Positions 1-6,231 of a DNA stretch of 10,618 bases are shown here, one piece after another. The DNA is taken from assembly GCA_910583815.1 (NCBI GenBank), contig CAJTZB010000082.1:1-10618 (forward strand), given 5' to 3'. Numbering within the stretch: the stretch's first letter is position 1; every line of letters starts with the position of its first letter. The DNA comes from an uncultured Lachnospiraceae bacterium (GTDB taxonomy: Bacteria > Bacillota > Clostridia > Lachnospirales > Lachnospiraceae). Both the position numbers and the translations under genes were made by a program. Below the pieces are notes generated by a model. The model searched no databases, had not been told where the DNA came from, and worked only from the letters and a program-made list of their open reading frames with translations.

Positions 1-780
1 CCTTTAGTAGCTGTTATTCTGATTGCTTCTATTTTTGTGAAATTATATATTTTTTGCTATAACCACAGCATCGGAAAGCGGATTGACAGTGAGGCAATGC
101 TGGCAGCATCCAAGGACAGCATCAGCGATATGGCAGCAACAGGGGCAGTACTTCTTTCCATGTTTGTATCGCATGCTTTTCACATCAATATTGATGGCTG
201 GTGCGGCGTGCTGGTTGCATTGATGATTTTCTATGCAGGAATTACATCTGCAAAAGATACGATCAGCCCATTGCTTGGCCAGCCGCCGGAGCCGGGTTTT
301 GTGAAAAAGATTGAAGAGATTGTAATGTCGTATGAGGAAGTGATTGGAATCCATGACCTGATTGTCCATAACTATGGGCCGGGCAGGACTATGATTTCGC
401 TGCATGCCGAAGTGTCCGCGGAAGGTGATATTCTTGTGCTTCATGACATGATTGACAACATTGAACGCAGGCTGCGGGAAGAGATGGGCTGCGAAGCGGT
501 AATCCATATGGATCCGGTCTGCATGAAGGATGAAGAGACGCAGAGGCTGAAAGAGTTGGTTATTCAGGCTGCATCAGAAATTGCAGAAGAGCTTTCTGTC
601 CATGATTTCCGGATTGTCAGAGGGCCGACGCACACAAACGTGATTTTTGATCTGGTGGTTCCTTATGATTTTAAGCTTTCGGATGAGAAAACCACAGAAC
701 AGTTAAAGAAAAGAGTACAGGAATATGACAGTACTTATTATGCGGTAATTGAGGTAGACAAAGAGTATGTAGAACGATAG
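1..780 (+). CDS. Cation diffusion facilitator (CDF) family efflux transporter, 3' part
   Basis: The reading frame is open from base 1, so the 5' end lies outside the window; the 259 visible residues are the last part of a divalent metal/proton antiporter. The first ~90 residues contain membrane segments. They include KDSISD (visible residues 38-43), which has the Asp-x3-Asp spacing of the CDF transmembrane metal site. After PPEPGF (~95-100) comes the cytosolic ZT-dimer domain, with GIHDLIVHNYGPGR and an ending AVIHMDPV typical of the family. A further ~80 residues (from MKDEETQRL to EKEYVER-like end) form an additional C-terminal alpha/beta domain beyond the usual CDF length. Substrate (Zn, Mn, Fe or Co) cannot be told from this fragment. 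The gene ends at TAG 778-780, 32 bases before pduL, so they may be co-transcribed. Family assignment is firm; specificity is not. Confidence 0.93.
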   Translation, partial: PLVAVILIASIFVKLYIFCYNHSIGKRIDSEAMLAASKDSISDMAATGAVLLSMFVSHAFHINIDGWCGVLVALMIFYAGITSAKDTISPLLGQPPEPGFVKKIEEIVMSYEEVIGIHDLIVHNYGPGRTMISLHAEVSAEGDILVLHDMIDNIERRLREEMGCEAVIHMDPVCMKDEETQRLKELVIQAASEIAEELSVHDFRIVRGPTHTNVIFDLVVPYDFKLSDEKTTEQLKKRVQEYDSTYYAVIEVDKEYVER

Positions 781-797
781 AGAACGTAAATGTTCTC
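780..797. repeat. Short inverted repeat between the CDF gene and pduL
   Basis: GAGAAC (780-785) and GTTCTC (792-797) are perfect 6-base arms around GTAAAT. The dyad begins on the last base of the CDF stop codon and ends 15 bases before the preferred pduL start. It could be a weak mRNA hairpin near the pduL ribosome binding site or a small operator. No T run follows, so it is not a terminator. Confidence 0.35.
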
Positions 798-812
798 AGA
801 ATGGAGAAGACT

Positions 813-1457
813 ATGCCACCTAAAATCCCAATAGAGACATCGGCAAGGCATATACATATCAGCAAGGAAGATTTTGAGACACTGTTTGGAAAGGGACGTG
901 AACTGACATTTGCAAAGGAACTAAGCCAGCCGGGACAGTATCAGGCGGCAGAGAGGCTTGCAGTTGTTGGGCCAAAGGGCAGTTTTGAAACAGTTTCGAT
1001 CCTTGGGCCGTTCCGTGAGAAAACACAGGTGGAAATTTCTGTAACTGATGCAAGGAAGCTCGGGATTCAGGGCGTAATAAGGCAGTCGGGCGATATATGC
1101 GGCACGCCGGGCTGCATTTTGCGTGCCGGAGATAGCGAACTTGAGCTGAAAGAAGGCGTGATTGTCGCAAAGCGCCATATCCATATGCGTCCGATAGAGG
1201 CATTTCAGTATAACGTAAAAGATAATGAGAATGTTTTTGTTATTACAAAAAGCTATGAACGAAACCTGATCTATGCCGATGTTGTTGTGCGTGTCAGCAA
1301 TCAGTTCCGGCTGGCAATGCATGTCGATACAGATGAAGCAAATGCTTTTGCATGCAACGATGAGCCATATGGCGTGATTGTGAAATTTTTTGACAGCGAT
1401 TCTTATACTGTGGATCGGTGGATGGATGAGGTGCTGCGTGGCATCCATCGGTCGTAG
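813..1457 (+). CDS. pduL: Phosphate acyltransferase PduL (phosphotransacylase)
   Basis: Transfers an acyl group between CoA and phosphate (propanoyl or acetyl), linking acyl-CoA to acyl-phosphate and ATP formation. The 214-residue protein shows the two PduL repeats and the metal-binding histidines: SARHIHIS (H13, H15), AKRHIHM (H122, H124) and MHVDTDEANA (H170). Also present are LGPFREKTQVEIS, and QSGD at the end of the first half. The start at 813 is preferred over the in-frame ATG at 801, because GGAGA at 803-807 sits 5 bases before 813 while nothing like a Shine-Dalgarno site precedes 801. A start at 813 also puts the catalytic domain at the very N-terminus, with no encapsulation peptide of the sort that targets PduL into microcompartments. 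No microcompartment shell or acetate kinase gene is visible, so a soluble fermentative Pta-like role is the best inference. The response regulator follows 20 bases later. Confidence 0.93.
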   Translation: MPPKIPIETSARHIHISKEDFETLFGKGRELTFAKELSQPGQYQAAERLAVVGPKGSFETVSILGPFREKTQVEISVTDARKLGIQGVIRQSGDICGTPGCILRAGDSELELKEGVIVAKRHIHMRPIEAFQYNVKDNENVFVITKSYERNLIYADVVVRVSNQFRLAMHVDTDEANAFACNDEPYGVIVKFFDSDSYTVDRWMDEVLRGIHRS

Positions 1458-1477
1458 TTTTTGGAGTGGGGATGTTT

Positions 1478-2179
1478 ATGGGCGAGAAGATTTTAATTGT
1501 GGATGATGAAAAAGAGATTGCAGATTTACTTGGGTTATATTTGGAGAATGATGGATATTCCGTATATAAATGCAGCAGCGGAGCAGAAGCATTGTGTTTG
1601 ATTGAATCCATGAAATTTGATTTGGCAGTGCTTGATGTGATGCTTCCCGATATGGATGGTTTTTCGATTTGCCGGAAACTCAGGGAGCAGTATTTTTTCC
1701 CTGTAATTATGCTGACTGCAAAGGTTGGAGATGCGGACAAAATCATGGGGCTTACGATAGGGGCGGACGATTATATCACAAAGCCCTTCAACCCTTTGGA
1801 GGTTGTTGCCAGAGTAAAGACCCAGCTTCGCCGCTATGTCCGCTACAATGCGCTGTCTGCCTCCACAGAATTGGAGCCTGTTCAGGAATATGACATCAGA
1901 GGGCTTTTAATCAACAAAGACATGCGCAAATGTATGCTGTATGGAAAGGAAATCTCCTTAACGCCTTTGGAATTCTCTATCCTTTGGTATCTGTGCGAAC
2001 ACAGAGGAAAGGTGGTTTCTTCGGAAGAGCTGTTTGAACAGGTTTGGGGAGAAAAGTATTTAAATAGTAACAATACAGTAATGGCTCATATTGGGCGGCT
2101 CAGAGAGAAGCTAGGGGAGCCATCCAAGCATCCAAAGATTGTAAAAACCGTATGGGGAGTGGGGTATACAGTTGAATAG
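1478..2179 (+). CDS. VanR-like OmpR-family response regulator
   Basis: DNA-binding response regulator, partner of the adjacent kinase. Counting from ATG 1478, the receiver domain (1-~115) has the acidic pair D9/D10, the phosphoacceptor D53 in LAVLDVMLP, T80 and K102 in YITKPF. GLTIGADDYITKPF and the VARVKTQLRR linker closely resemble enterococcal VanR, in which the phosphoacceptor is also residue 53. A winged-helix OmpR/PhoB effector domain follows (~140-233: SLTPLEFSILWYLCEHRGKVVS, TVMAHIGRLREKL, TVWGVGYTVE). Start choice is uncertain: ATG 1472 lies 5 bases after GGAG (1463-1466), while ATG 1478 gives the length and numbering of VanR; GTG 1466 is less likely. The stop overlaps the kinase start by 8 bases. 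No vanH/A/X-type genes accompany it, so this is a VanR-like regulator of something else; its probable binding sites lie at 3300-3322. Confidence 0.93.
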   Translation: MGEKILIVDDEKEIADLLGLYLENDGYSVYKCSSGAEALCLIESMKFDLAVLDVMLPDMDGFSICRKLREQYFFPVIMLTAKVGDADKIMGLTIGADDYITKPFNPLEVVARVKTQLRRYVRYNALSASTELEPVQEYDIRGLLINKDMRKCMLYGKEISLTPLEFSILWYLCEHRGKVVSSEELFEQVWGEKYLNSNNTVMAHIGRLREKLGEPSKHPKIVKTVWGVGYTVE

Positions 2180-3305
2180 ACGGAGACGAAAGGCCGGCAG
2201 TGATTACAGGCAGCTGCAGACGAAGCTGTTTTTGCAGACGATTGGCATACTGGTAGCTGCTGCGGCCATTATATGGGGACTTTATCAGTATGTTTTAAAG
2301 GGACATATTGCGGATTTTATTGTCAGCCTGTTAAACAGATTTATTTATCATGATTATAGCGCTGCGTTGCTTGGGTATCAGCTTTTATTCCGGAACAATA
2401 TGGTGTTTTTTTTCGTTGCTGCTATTACGATTCTGTTTCTGATTATTCTGCGGATTTATTTCAACAGTTTTTCACGGTATTTCCATGAAATCAACAAAGG
2501 AATTGACGCACTGCTTGAGGAAAATTCCGGGGATGTCTCTCTGCCTTCGGAGTTAGCTGCAACAGAGAATAAAATCAATTCCATCAAGCATATGCTGGAG
2601 CAGCGGAAACTGGCAGCAGAACTTGCCGAGCAGCGGAAAAATGAACTGGTCATTTATCTTGCCCATGATTTAAAAACCCCGCTTACTTCTGTTATTGGGT
2701 ATCTGACGCTTCTGCGGGATGAGCTGCAGATTTCAGAAGGATTACGAGAAAAGTATCTGTCAATTGCGCTTGATAAGGCAGAGCGTCTGGAAGAGTTAAT
2801 CAATGAGTTTTTTGAAATTACACGGTTTGGCTTTTCGGATGTTGTGCTGGAATATGGCAGGATGAACCTGACACGCCTGTTAGAACAGCTGACCTATGAG
2901 TTCCGTCCGATGCTTGCAGAAAAACAGCTGGAATGTGAGCTTGTGGCAGAGCAGGACATTATGATGAAATGTGATGTGGACAAGCTGCAAAGGGTTTTTG
3001 ACAACCTTTTGCGCAATGCGGTAAATTACAGCTTTGAAAATAGCAGGATTCAGATTTTAGTAGTGCAGGAAGAACATCAAGTGCGCATTAAATTTAAGAA
3101 TCACGGAAATACTATCCCAAAAGAAAAGCTGGAGCGCATATTTGAGCAATTTTACCGTCTTGATACCGCCAGAAGCTCTAAGACAGGCGGCGCAGGGCTG
3201 GGGCTTGCCATTGCAAAGGAAATCGTGGAGCTTCATCATGGGACAATTATAGCAAAGAGCGAAGAAGAGACCATAGAATTTGAAGTGACACTTCCGTTAT
3301 TGTAG
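2172..3305 (+). CDS. VanS-like membrane sensor histidine kinase
   Basis: Sensor kinase of 377 residues, near the usual VanS length. Order: basic N-terminus, TM1 (~20-42), a short external loop (~43-75), TM2 (~76-96), a linker/HAMP-like coiled segment, then the dimerisation domain with phosphoacceptor H165 in YLAHDLKTPLTSVIGYL. The HATPase domain has the N box (LLRNAVNYS, N282), a G1-like segment KNHGNTIP lacking the canonical DxG, FEQFYRLDTARSS, and the G2 box GGAGLGLAIAKEIVELHHG. The FYRLD-ARSS-TGGAGLGLAIAKEI block and the loss of canonical DxG are typical of the VanS group. The start is TTG at 2172, overlapping the regulator gene by 8 bases, which implies translational coupling. The external loop is only about 30 residues, so the ligand is likely sensed within or at the membrane. 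Whether it responds to a glycopeptide, another cell-wall antibiotic or host stress is unknown. Confidence 0.92.
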   Translation: MNRRRRKAGSDYRQLQTKLFLQTIGILVAAAAIIWGLYQYVLKGHIADFIVSLLNRFIYHDYSAALLGYQLLFRNNMVFFFVAAITILFLIILRIYFNSFSRYFHEINKGIDALLEENSGDVSLPSELAATENKINSIKHMLEQRKLAAELAEQRKNELVIYLAHDLKTPLTSVIGYLTLLRDELQISEGLREKYLSIALDKAERLEELINEFFEITRFGFSDVVLEYGRMNLTRLLEQLTYEFRPMLAEKQLECELVAEQDIMMKCDVDKLQRVFDNLLRNAVNYSFENSRIQILVVQEEHQVRIKFKNHGNTIPKEKLERIFEQFYRLDTARSSKTGGAGLGLAIAKEIVELHHGTIIAKSEEETIEFEVTLPLL

Positions 3306-3339
3306 GAAAATCGTAAGAAAATGCGGAGAAAAATATAAG
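3300..3339 (+). promoter_or_regulatory. Tandem VanR-box-like sites and possible activator-dependent promoter
   Basis: Seen directly: TTGTAGGAAAAT (3300-3311) and TCGTAAGAAAAT (3311-3322) share the T at 3311, giving an 11-base repeat; a degenerate third copy TGCGGAGAAAA follows (3322-3332). Both full copies fit T(T/C)GTANGAAA(T/A)T, the 12-base VanR-binding consensus as recalled from enterococcal van promoters. TATAAG (3334-3339) lies 12 bases after the second 11-base repeat. That is close to the layout of Pho-box promoters, where tandem 11-base sites replace the -35 element. The first copy spans the stop codon of the VanS-like gene. The inferred role is phospho-VanR-like activation of the C39 peptidase gene and the gene after it. 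The exact -10 is uncertain. Confidence 0.6.
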
Positions 3340-3379
3340 AGCGCCGTGGAAAAGAACGAAACAGCAGCACTCCTGCTTT

Positions 3380-3388
3380 TGATACAAT
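3380..3388 (+). promoter_or_regulatory. Possible extended -10 promoter element before the C39 peptidase gene
   Basis: TGATACAAT reads as an extended -10 (TG, one base, then TACAAT with 5 of 6 consensus bases). No acceptable -35 lies 16-18 bases upstream. A transcript from here would have a leader of about 30 bases before ATG 3427. It is an alternative or additional start to the TATAAG at 3334-3339. Confidence 0.35.
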
Positions 3389-3426
3389 GATACTGGATTG
3401 TAGAAACAGCATGGAGGATGTACGAT

Positions 3427-4455
3427 ATGGAAGAAGGTAAGATGGGGAGATCCCCTAAAAGATGCAGGCGCAGAAGAAGGACAAGACAGTACCGATGCAT
3501 GATATTTGTTCTGATGTTTCTGGTGGTGACAGCAGTAGGAATGGGTTTTATGCTGAAAGAAAAAGAGGCAGCACAGGAACGCAGGGAGCATCAAGAGAGG
3601 CAGAAAGAAGAGGCAGATGCCAAAAAGCAAATAGACAAAGCAGAAAATGAAGGGGATGCTACTGTTCCTGGTATGTCCGGCAGGGCAATTACGCTGGAGG
3701 AGAGCATCAAAGAGTTTGGAAGCAATGCAATACGGCAATGGAGCATAGCAAAGCCGGTTCGCCGTGAATGGGATGAGGTACTGAAACGACTGGAAGAACT
3801 GGCAGCAGAAAGTACAGATATAGAGCAGATTTGCAGAAACAGCAGCCTTTATCCTGAAAAATTATTAGAAGCACTGGCAAATAATCCGGAGATGGAGTAT
3901 TTCGTAAAATGTTATCCGTCTTTTGTTGGAAGCACAGCAGGAGAGCTGACCGAAGAGGAAAAGCAGCAGAAAGTTCCGCTGTTCCTTCAATGGGATTTCA
4001 GATGGGGGTATCAGTGGTATGGCGAGGATGGAGTCATTGGATTGACCGGATGTGGCCCTACCTGTCTGTCAATGGTTCTTTATTCTTTGACGAGGGATGA
4101 GTCTCTGACGCCTGACTGCATTGCGAAGTATGCAGAGGAAAACGGTTATTATATTGATGGGGTCGGCACTGCTTGGTCCCTGATGTGGGATGCACCGGAA
4201 CACTATGGGATAAATGTGAAGCAGCCGCGTTTTACAGAGAGCAGTATGAAGCAGGAACTGAATGATGGGCATTTGATTATCTGCTCTATGGGAAAGGGTG
4301 ACTTTACGACTGCCGGACATTTTATTGTAGTATATGGATATGATGAAGACGGTTTTCTTATCAATGACCCAAACTGCATTGAAAGAAGCGGAAAACATTG
4401 GACGTTTACACAGATAGAAAAGCAGATTAAAAATCTCTGGAGTTTTTGGAACTAG
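3427..4455 (+). CDS. Membrane-anchored C39-like cysteine peptidase (peptidase_C39_2 type)
   Basis: A 342-residue protein. The N-terminus is short and strongly basic (KRCRRRRRTRQYR, ~11-23), followed by one hydrophobic segment (~24-42, MIFVLMFLVVTAVGMGFML). This predicts a signal anchor with the rest outside the cell. A charged helical stalk (~44-78) and a spacer of ~100 residues precede the catalytic domain (~181-342). That domain has Q188 in LFLQWDFRWG, probable nucleophile C209 in TGCGPTCLSMV, H298 in AGHFIVVYGY and D314 in LINDPN, the expected Gln/Cys/His/Asp set. Start choice: GGAGG at 3413-3417 directly abuts ATG 3418 but lies 9 bases before ATG 3427, so 3427 is preferred; ATG 3442 is also possible. 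It lies directly downstream of the VanR-box-like repeats, so activation by the VanRS-like pair is likely. There is no ABC transporter or GG-leader peptide nearby, so it is not a bacteriocin exporter. Substrate unknown; envelope protein or peptide processing is inferred. Confidence 0.85.
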   Translation: MEEGKMGRSPKRCRRRRRTRQYRCMIFVLMFLVVTAVGMGFMLKEKEAAQERREHQERQKEEADAKKQIDKAENEGDATVPGMSGRAITLEESIKEFGSNAIRQWSIAKPVRREWDEVLKRLEELAAESTDIEQICRNSSLYPEKLLEALANNPEMEYFVKCYPSFVGSTAGELTEEEKQQKVPLFLQWDFRWGYQWYGEDGVIGLTGCGPTCLSMVLYSLTRDESLTPDCIAKYAEENGYYIDGVGTAWSLMWDAPEHYGINVKQPRFTESSMKQELNDGHLIICSMGKGDFTTAGHFIVVYGYDEDGFLINDPNCIERSGKHWTFTQIEKQIKNLWSFWN

Positions 4456-4472
4456 GAAGGAGGATATAAAAC

Positions 4473-5540
4473 ATGGTGGACAATAAGCTGTTGGAGTTTT
4501 TATGTGAAGAGACAAAATGGGAAGATATAGGGAACGAAAATCTTCTGAATGAGATTCCGGAATTTGGGACATCTGTTGGAGAAGCAATCAACAATGGGAC
4601 ATTGATTGCATTTACCGTAGAATTAAGCAGTATGCTTGGGAGAATGGATTTATATAAGGCAAGCCTGCTCTCTAATTTTATTGGTTTTGCTTGTGAAAGG
4701 GAGAATGACACTTCTGCAGGACAGGGCGTGATTGCGCTGTTTGCAAGGTCTTGCCAGAAGGTGTATGAACTTTTTCGGCACTTAGAAGAAAATGGGGAGG
4801 AGGAGCTTCCGGATGGGCGCAAAGAGATATTTGAGAAAGATTTGGATCAGGCAAGGGCATATATCGGATTCCATGTTCTTTGTATCTCAGCAATGGCGTT
4901 CCTCTCCAGAAACGCATCTTTAAGAGAATTTCTGTCAAACCTTAGATTGAGGGAGCAGATTCAGTATCTTTCAGAAGAAACAAAGGGCAGTCCTTATCTG
5001 CGCTCGGTACATTATGTGGAGCAGATGTTGGACACTTGCAGCGATTACAAGCTCCTTGTCCTGTTCCCACAAAAAAAGGCAGGATTTTTTGCTTCTGCAA
5101 ATGATTTAAGCAACTGTTTTCATTTGATATTTCTTTTGGAAGAGCAGATTTATGAAAAATTCGGCGTTCAATATCATATGCCTGAATTTTATGCCGCTCC
5201 GTCTTTAATCCGCCTTGCACATGGGGAATATCCGGATGACTGCTGGGATAAGTCTTATACTGCCCATTTTACTGAATGCAACTATGGAACGGCATTTCAG
5301 GAAGAATTTGAAACAAATATGCTTCGTTACTTAATCTGGGGAGAAATGCCGCCGGAAGCCATACCGCAGATAAATGGACGCGGCATTATCGTGCTTTTTG
5401 AACATGGGGCAAACCGTGGTTTTTCTCCGGAATTCCTTGCTGTTCCGCATGAGGCGCTTCAGCCATATGTGGAAATTGAGAGAGAACTTACATACGAAGA
5501 ATATGGTACATGGATGGAGCAAATCAGGGCACAGATTTGA
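4473..5540 (+). CDS. Uncharacterised 355-residue cytosolic protein
   Basis: I do not recognise a family. The gene begins 17 bases after the C39 peptidase stop with a strong AAGGAGG (4457-4463) 9 bases before ATG 4473, so it is almost certainly in the same operon. No signal peptide, lipobox or convincing membrane segment is visible. The sequence looks mostly helical and acidic. Hydrophobic stretches at ~43-72 and ~131-147 look like helix cores rather than TM segments. There are eight scattered cysteines (C11, C74, C94, C137, C189, C215, C257, C269) without a metal-site spacing. The C-terminal half has aromatic-rich runs (QYHMPEFYAAPSLIRLAHGEY, ~233-253) and a conserved-looking IIVLFEHGANRGFSPEFLAVPHE (~305-327, abbreviated here by its ends). 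No catalytic motif is evident. Its position suggests a cytosolic partner, regulator or immunity-like factor for the membrane peptidase; this is inference only. Confidence 0.85.
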   Translation: MVDNKLLEFLCEETKWEDIGNENLLNEIPEFGTSVGEAINNGTLIAFTVELSSMLGRMDLYKASLLSNFIGFACERENDTSAGQGVIALFARSCQKVYELFRHLEENGEEELPDGRKEIFEKDLDQARAYIGFHVLCISAMAFLSRNASLREFLSNLRLREQIQYLSEETKGSPYLRSVHYVEQMLDTCSDYKLLVLFPQKKAGFFASANDLSNCFHLIFLLEEQIYEKFGVQYHMPEFYAAPSLIRLAHGEYPDDCWDKSYTAHFTECNYGTAFQEEFETNMLRYLIWGEMPPEAIPQINGRGIIVLFEHGANRGFSPEFLAVPHEALQPYVEIERELTYEEYGTWMEQIRAQI

Positions 5541-5590
5541 CAGACGCTATTTTTGCAAAGATATTTTTAAAGAGATTGCGATTTTTCCTC

Positions 5591-5619
5591 TTGTAATTTT
5601 CCTTGAAAACGTTTACAAT
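5591..5619 (+). promoter_or_regulatory. Sigma-A-type promoter of the phospholipase-like/pepT/bioY operon
   Basis: TTGTAA (5591-5596) and TACAAT (5614-5619) are separated by 17 bases, with 4 of 6 and 5 of 6 consensus matches. A transcript would start near 5626 and reach the GGGAGG ribosome binding site (5636-5641) at once. A perfect TATAAT also occurs at 5621-5626, but no good -35 is spaced for it. The 109-base gap 5541-5649 otherwise holds only the cre site; I see no clear terminator for the upstream operon. Confidence 0.6.
5604..5617. promoter_or_regulatory. Catabolite responsive element (cre), CcpA operator
   Basis: TGAAAACGTTTACA matches the Gram-positive cre consensus TGWAANCGNTNWCA at all defined positions. 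It is nearly a perfect palindrome around the central CG (one mismatched pair). It overlaps the first four bases of the predicted -10 element, a position where bound CcpA or another LacI-family repressor would block RNA polymerase. The inferred effect is repression of the downstream operon when preferred sugars are abundant. Confidence 0.7.
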
Positions 5620-5649
5620 TTATAATGGAGAAAAAGGGAGGAAAGTATA

Positions 5650-6228
5650 ATGCGAAAGAAATCACATATTTCATTGGCAGGTTATCTGTTAAATAACCTA
5701 AATGTGGACTCTTTGGAACAGCATAAAAAGGCATTTTATTTTGGCAGCATCCAGCCGGATATTCAGCCTTCATTTTTGACAAAAAAGCATACAATGGAAG
5801 AAACTTTTGATATATTAAAGAAACAGATTGGACAGGTAACAGGAGAAAAGCGTTTAGAAAAGGGCATGACCGGAACCTACTGCCGCAAACTGGGAGTCAT
5901 TACCCATTATGTGGCAGATTATTTTACGTTTCCGCATAACTCAGTATTTGCAGGCACTTTAAAGGAACACTGTCGCTATGAAGCAGATTTGATGCGTTCT
6001 TTGAAAGCTTATGTAGAGAGCGAAGAAGCAGCAAAGGCTCGTATTAAAAACGGAGTCATCCGCACAAAAGAGGATATTATTGAAATGATTGTGCGGATGC
6101 ATGAAGAGTATTTGGAACATATCCGTACAATAAAAAATGACATCAACTATATTGTGGAGCTTTGCTATCGTGTAATAGATGCGATTCTGCAGATTTTTGA
6201 ACGTTACCAAGGGAGGGCGCTTGCATAA
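5650..6228 (+). CDS. Zinc-dependent phospholipase C-like protein (Zn_dep_PLPC family)
   Basis: A 192-residue member of the bacterial zinc phospholipase C/S1-P1-like fold. Recognisable motifs: SHISLAGYLL near the start, FGSIQPDI (~31-38) and THYVADYFTFPHN (~85-97). The metal ligands of clostridial alpha-toxin have matching candidates: H6, D37, H47, H86, D90, H96, H107 and E111, with H-x3-D, H96 six residues after D90, and H-x3-E spacings kept. Unlike secreted phospholipases there is no signal peptide, so the N-terminal Trp ligand that signal cleavage exposes is absent. The protein is far shorter than alpha-toxin and has no C2-like lipid-binding domain. It is therefore probably a cytosolic enzyme of unknown substrate rather than a toxin. 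Start ATG 5650 has GGGAGG (5636-5641) 8 bases upstream. First gene of an operon with pepT and bioY under a cre-controlled promoter. Confidence 0.85.
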   Translation: MRKKSHISLAGYLLNNLNVDSLEQHKKAFYFGSIQPDIQPSFLTKKHTMEETFDILKKQIGQVTGEKRLEKGMTGTYCRKLGVITHYVADYFTFPHNSVFAGTLKEHCRYEADLMRSLKAYVESEEAAKARIKNGVIRTKEDIIEMIVRMHEEYLEHIRTIKNDINYIVELCYRVIDAILQIFERYQGRALA

Positions 6229-6231
6229 ATT

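Noticed and set aside
780..797. A LexA (SOS) box, suggested by GAAC and GTTC arms
   Set aside because: The Gram-positive LexA site has four bases between GAAC and GTTC; here there are six.
1390..1409. A promoter for the response regulator: perfect TTGACA at 1390 and TATACT at 1404
   Set aside because: Only 8 bases separate the two elements and nothing -10-like lies 16-18 bases after TTGACA. Both are inside the pduL coding sequence.
1478..3305. A vancomycin resistance operon, suggested by the VanR/VanS-like pair
   Set aside because: The next genes encode a C39-like peptidase and an unknown protein. No D-Ala-D-Lac/Ser ligase, dehydrogenase, VanX/VanXY, VanY, VanW or VanT is present in the window.
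3361..3380. A small hairpin AGCAG/CTGCT followed by TTTT as an attenuator before the peptidase gene
   Set aside because: The stem is only 5 bases and weak; the T run is also part of the possible extended -10 region.
5545..5590. A terminator after the 355-residue protein gene
   Set aside because: Only about four base pairs (GCAA/TTGC) form around a long AT-rich loop, so read-through into the next operon cannot be excluded.
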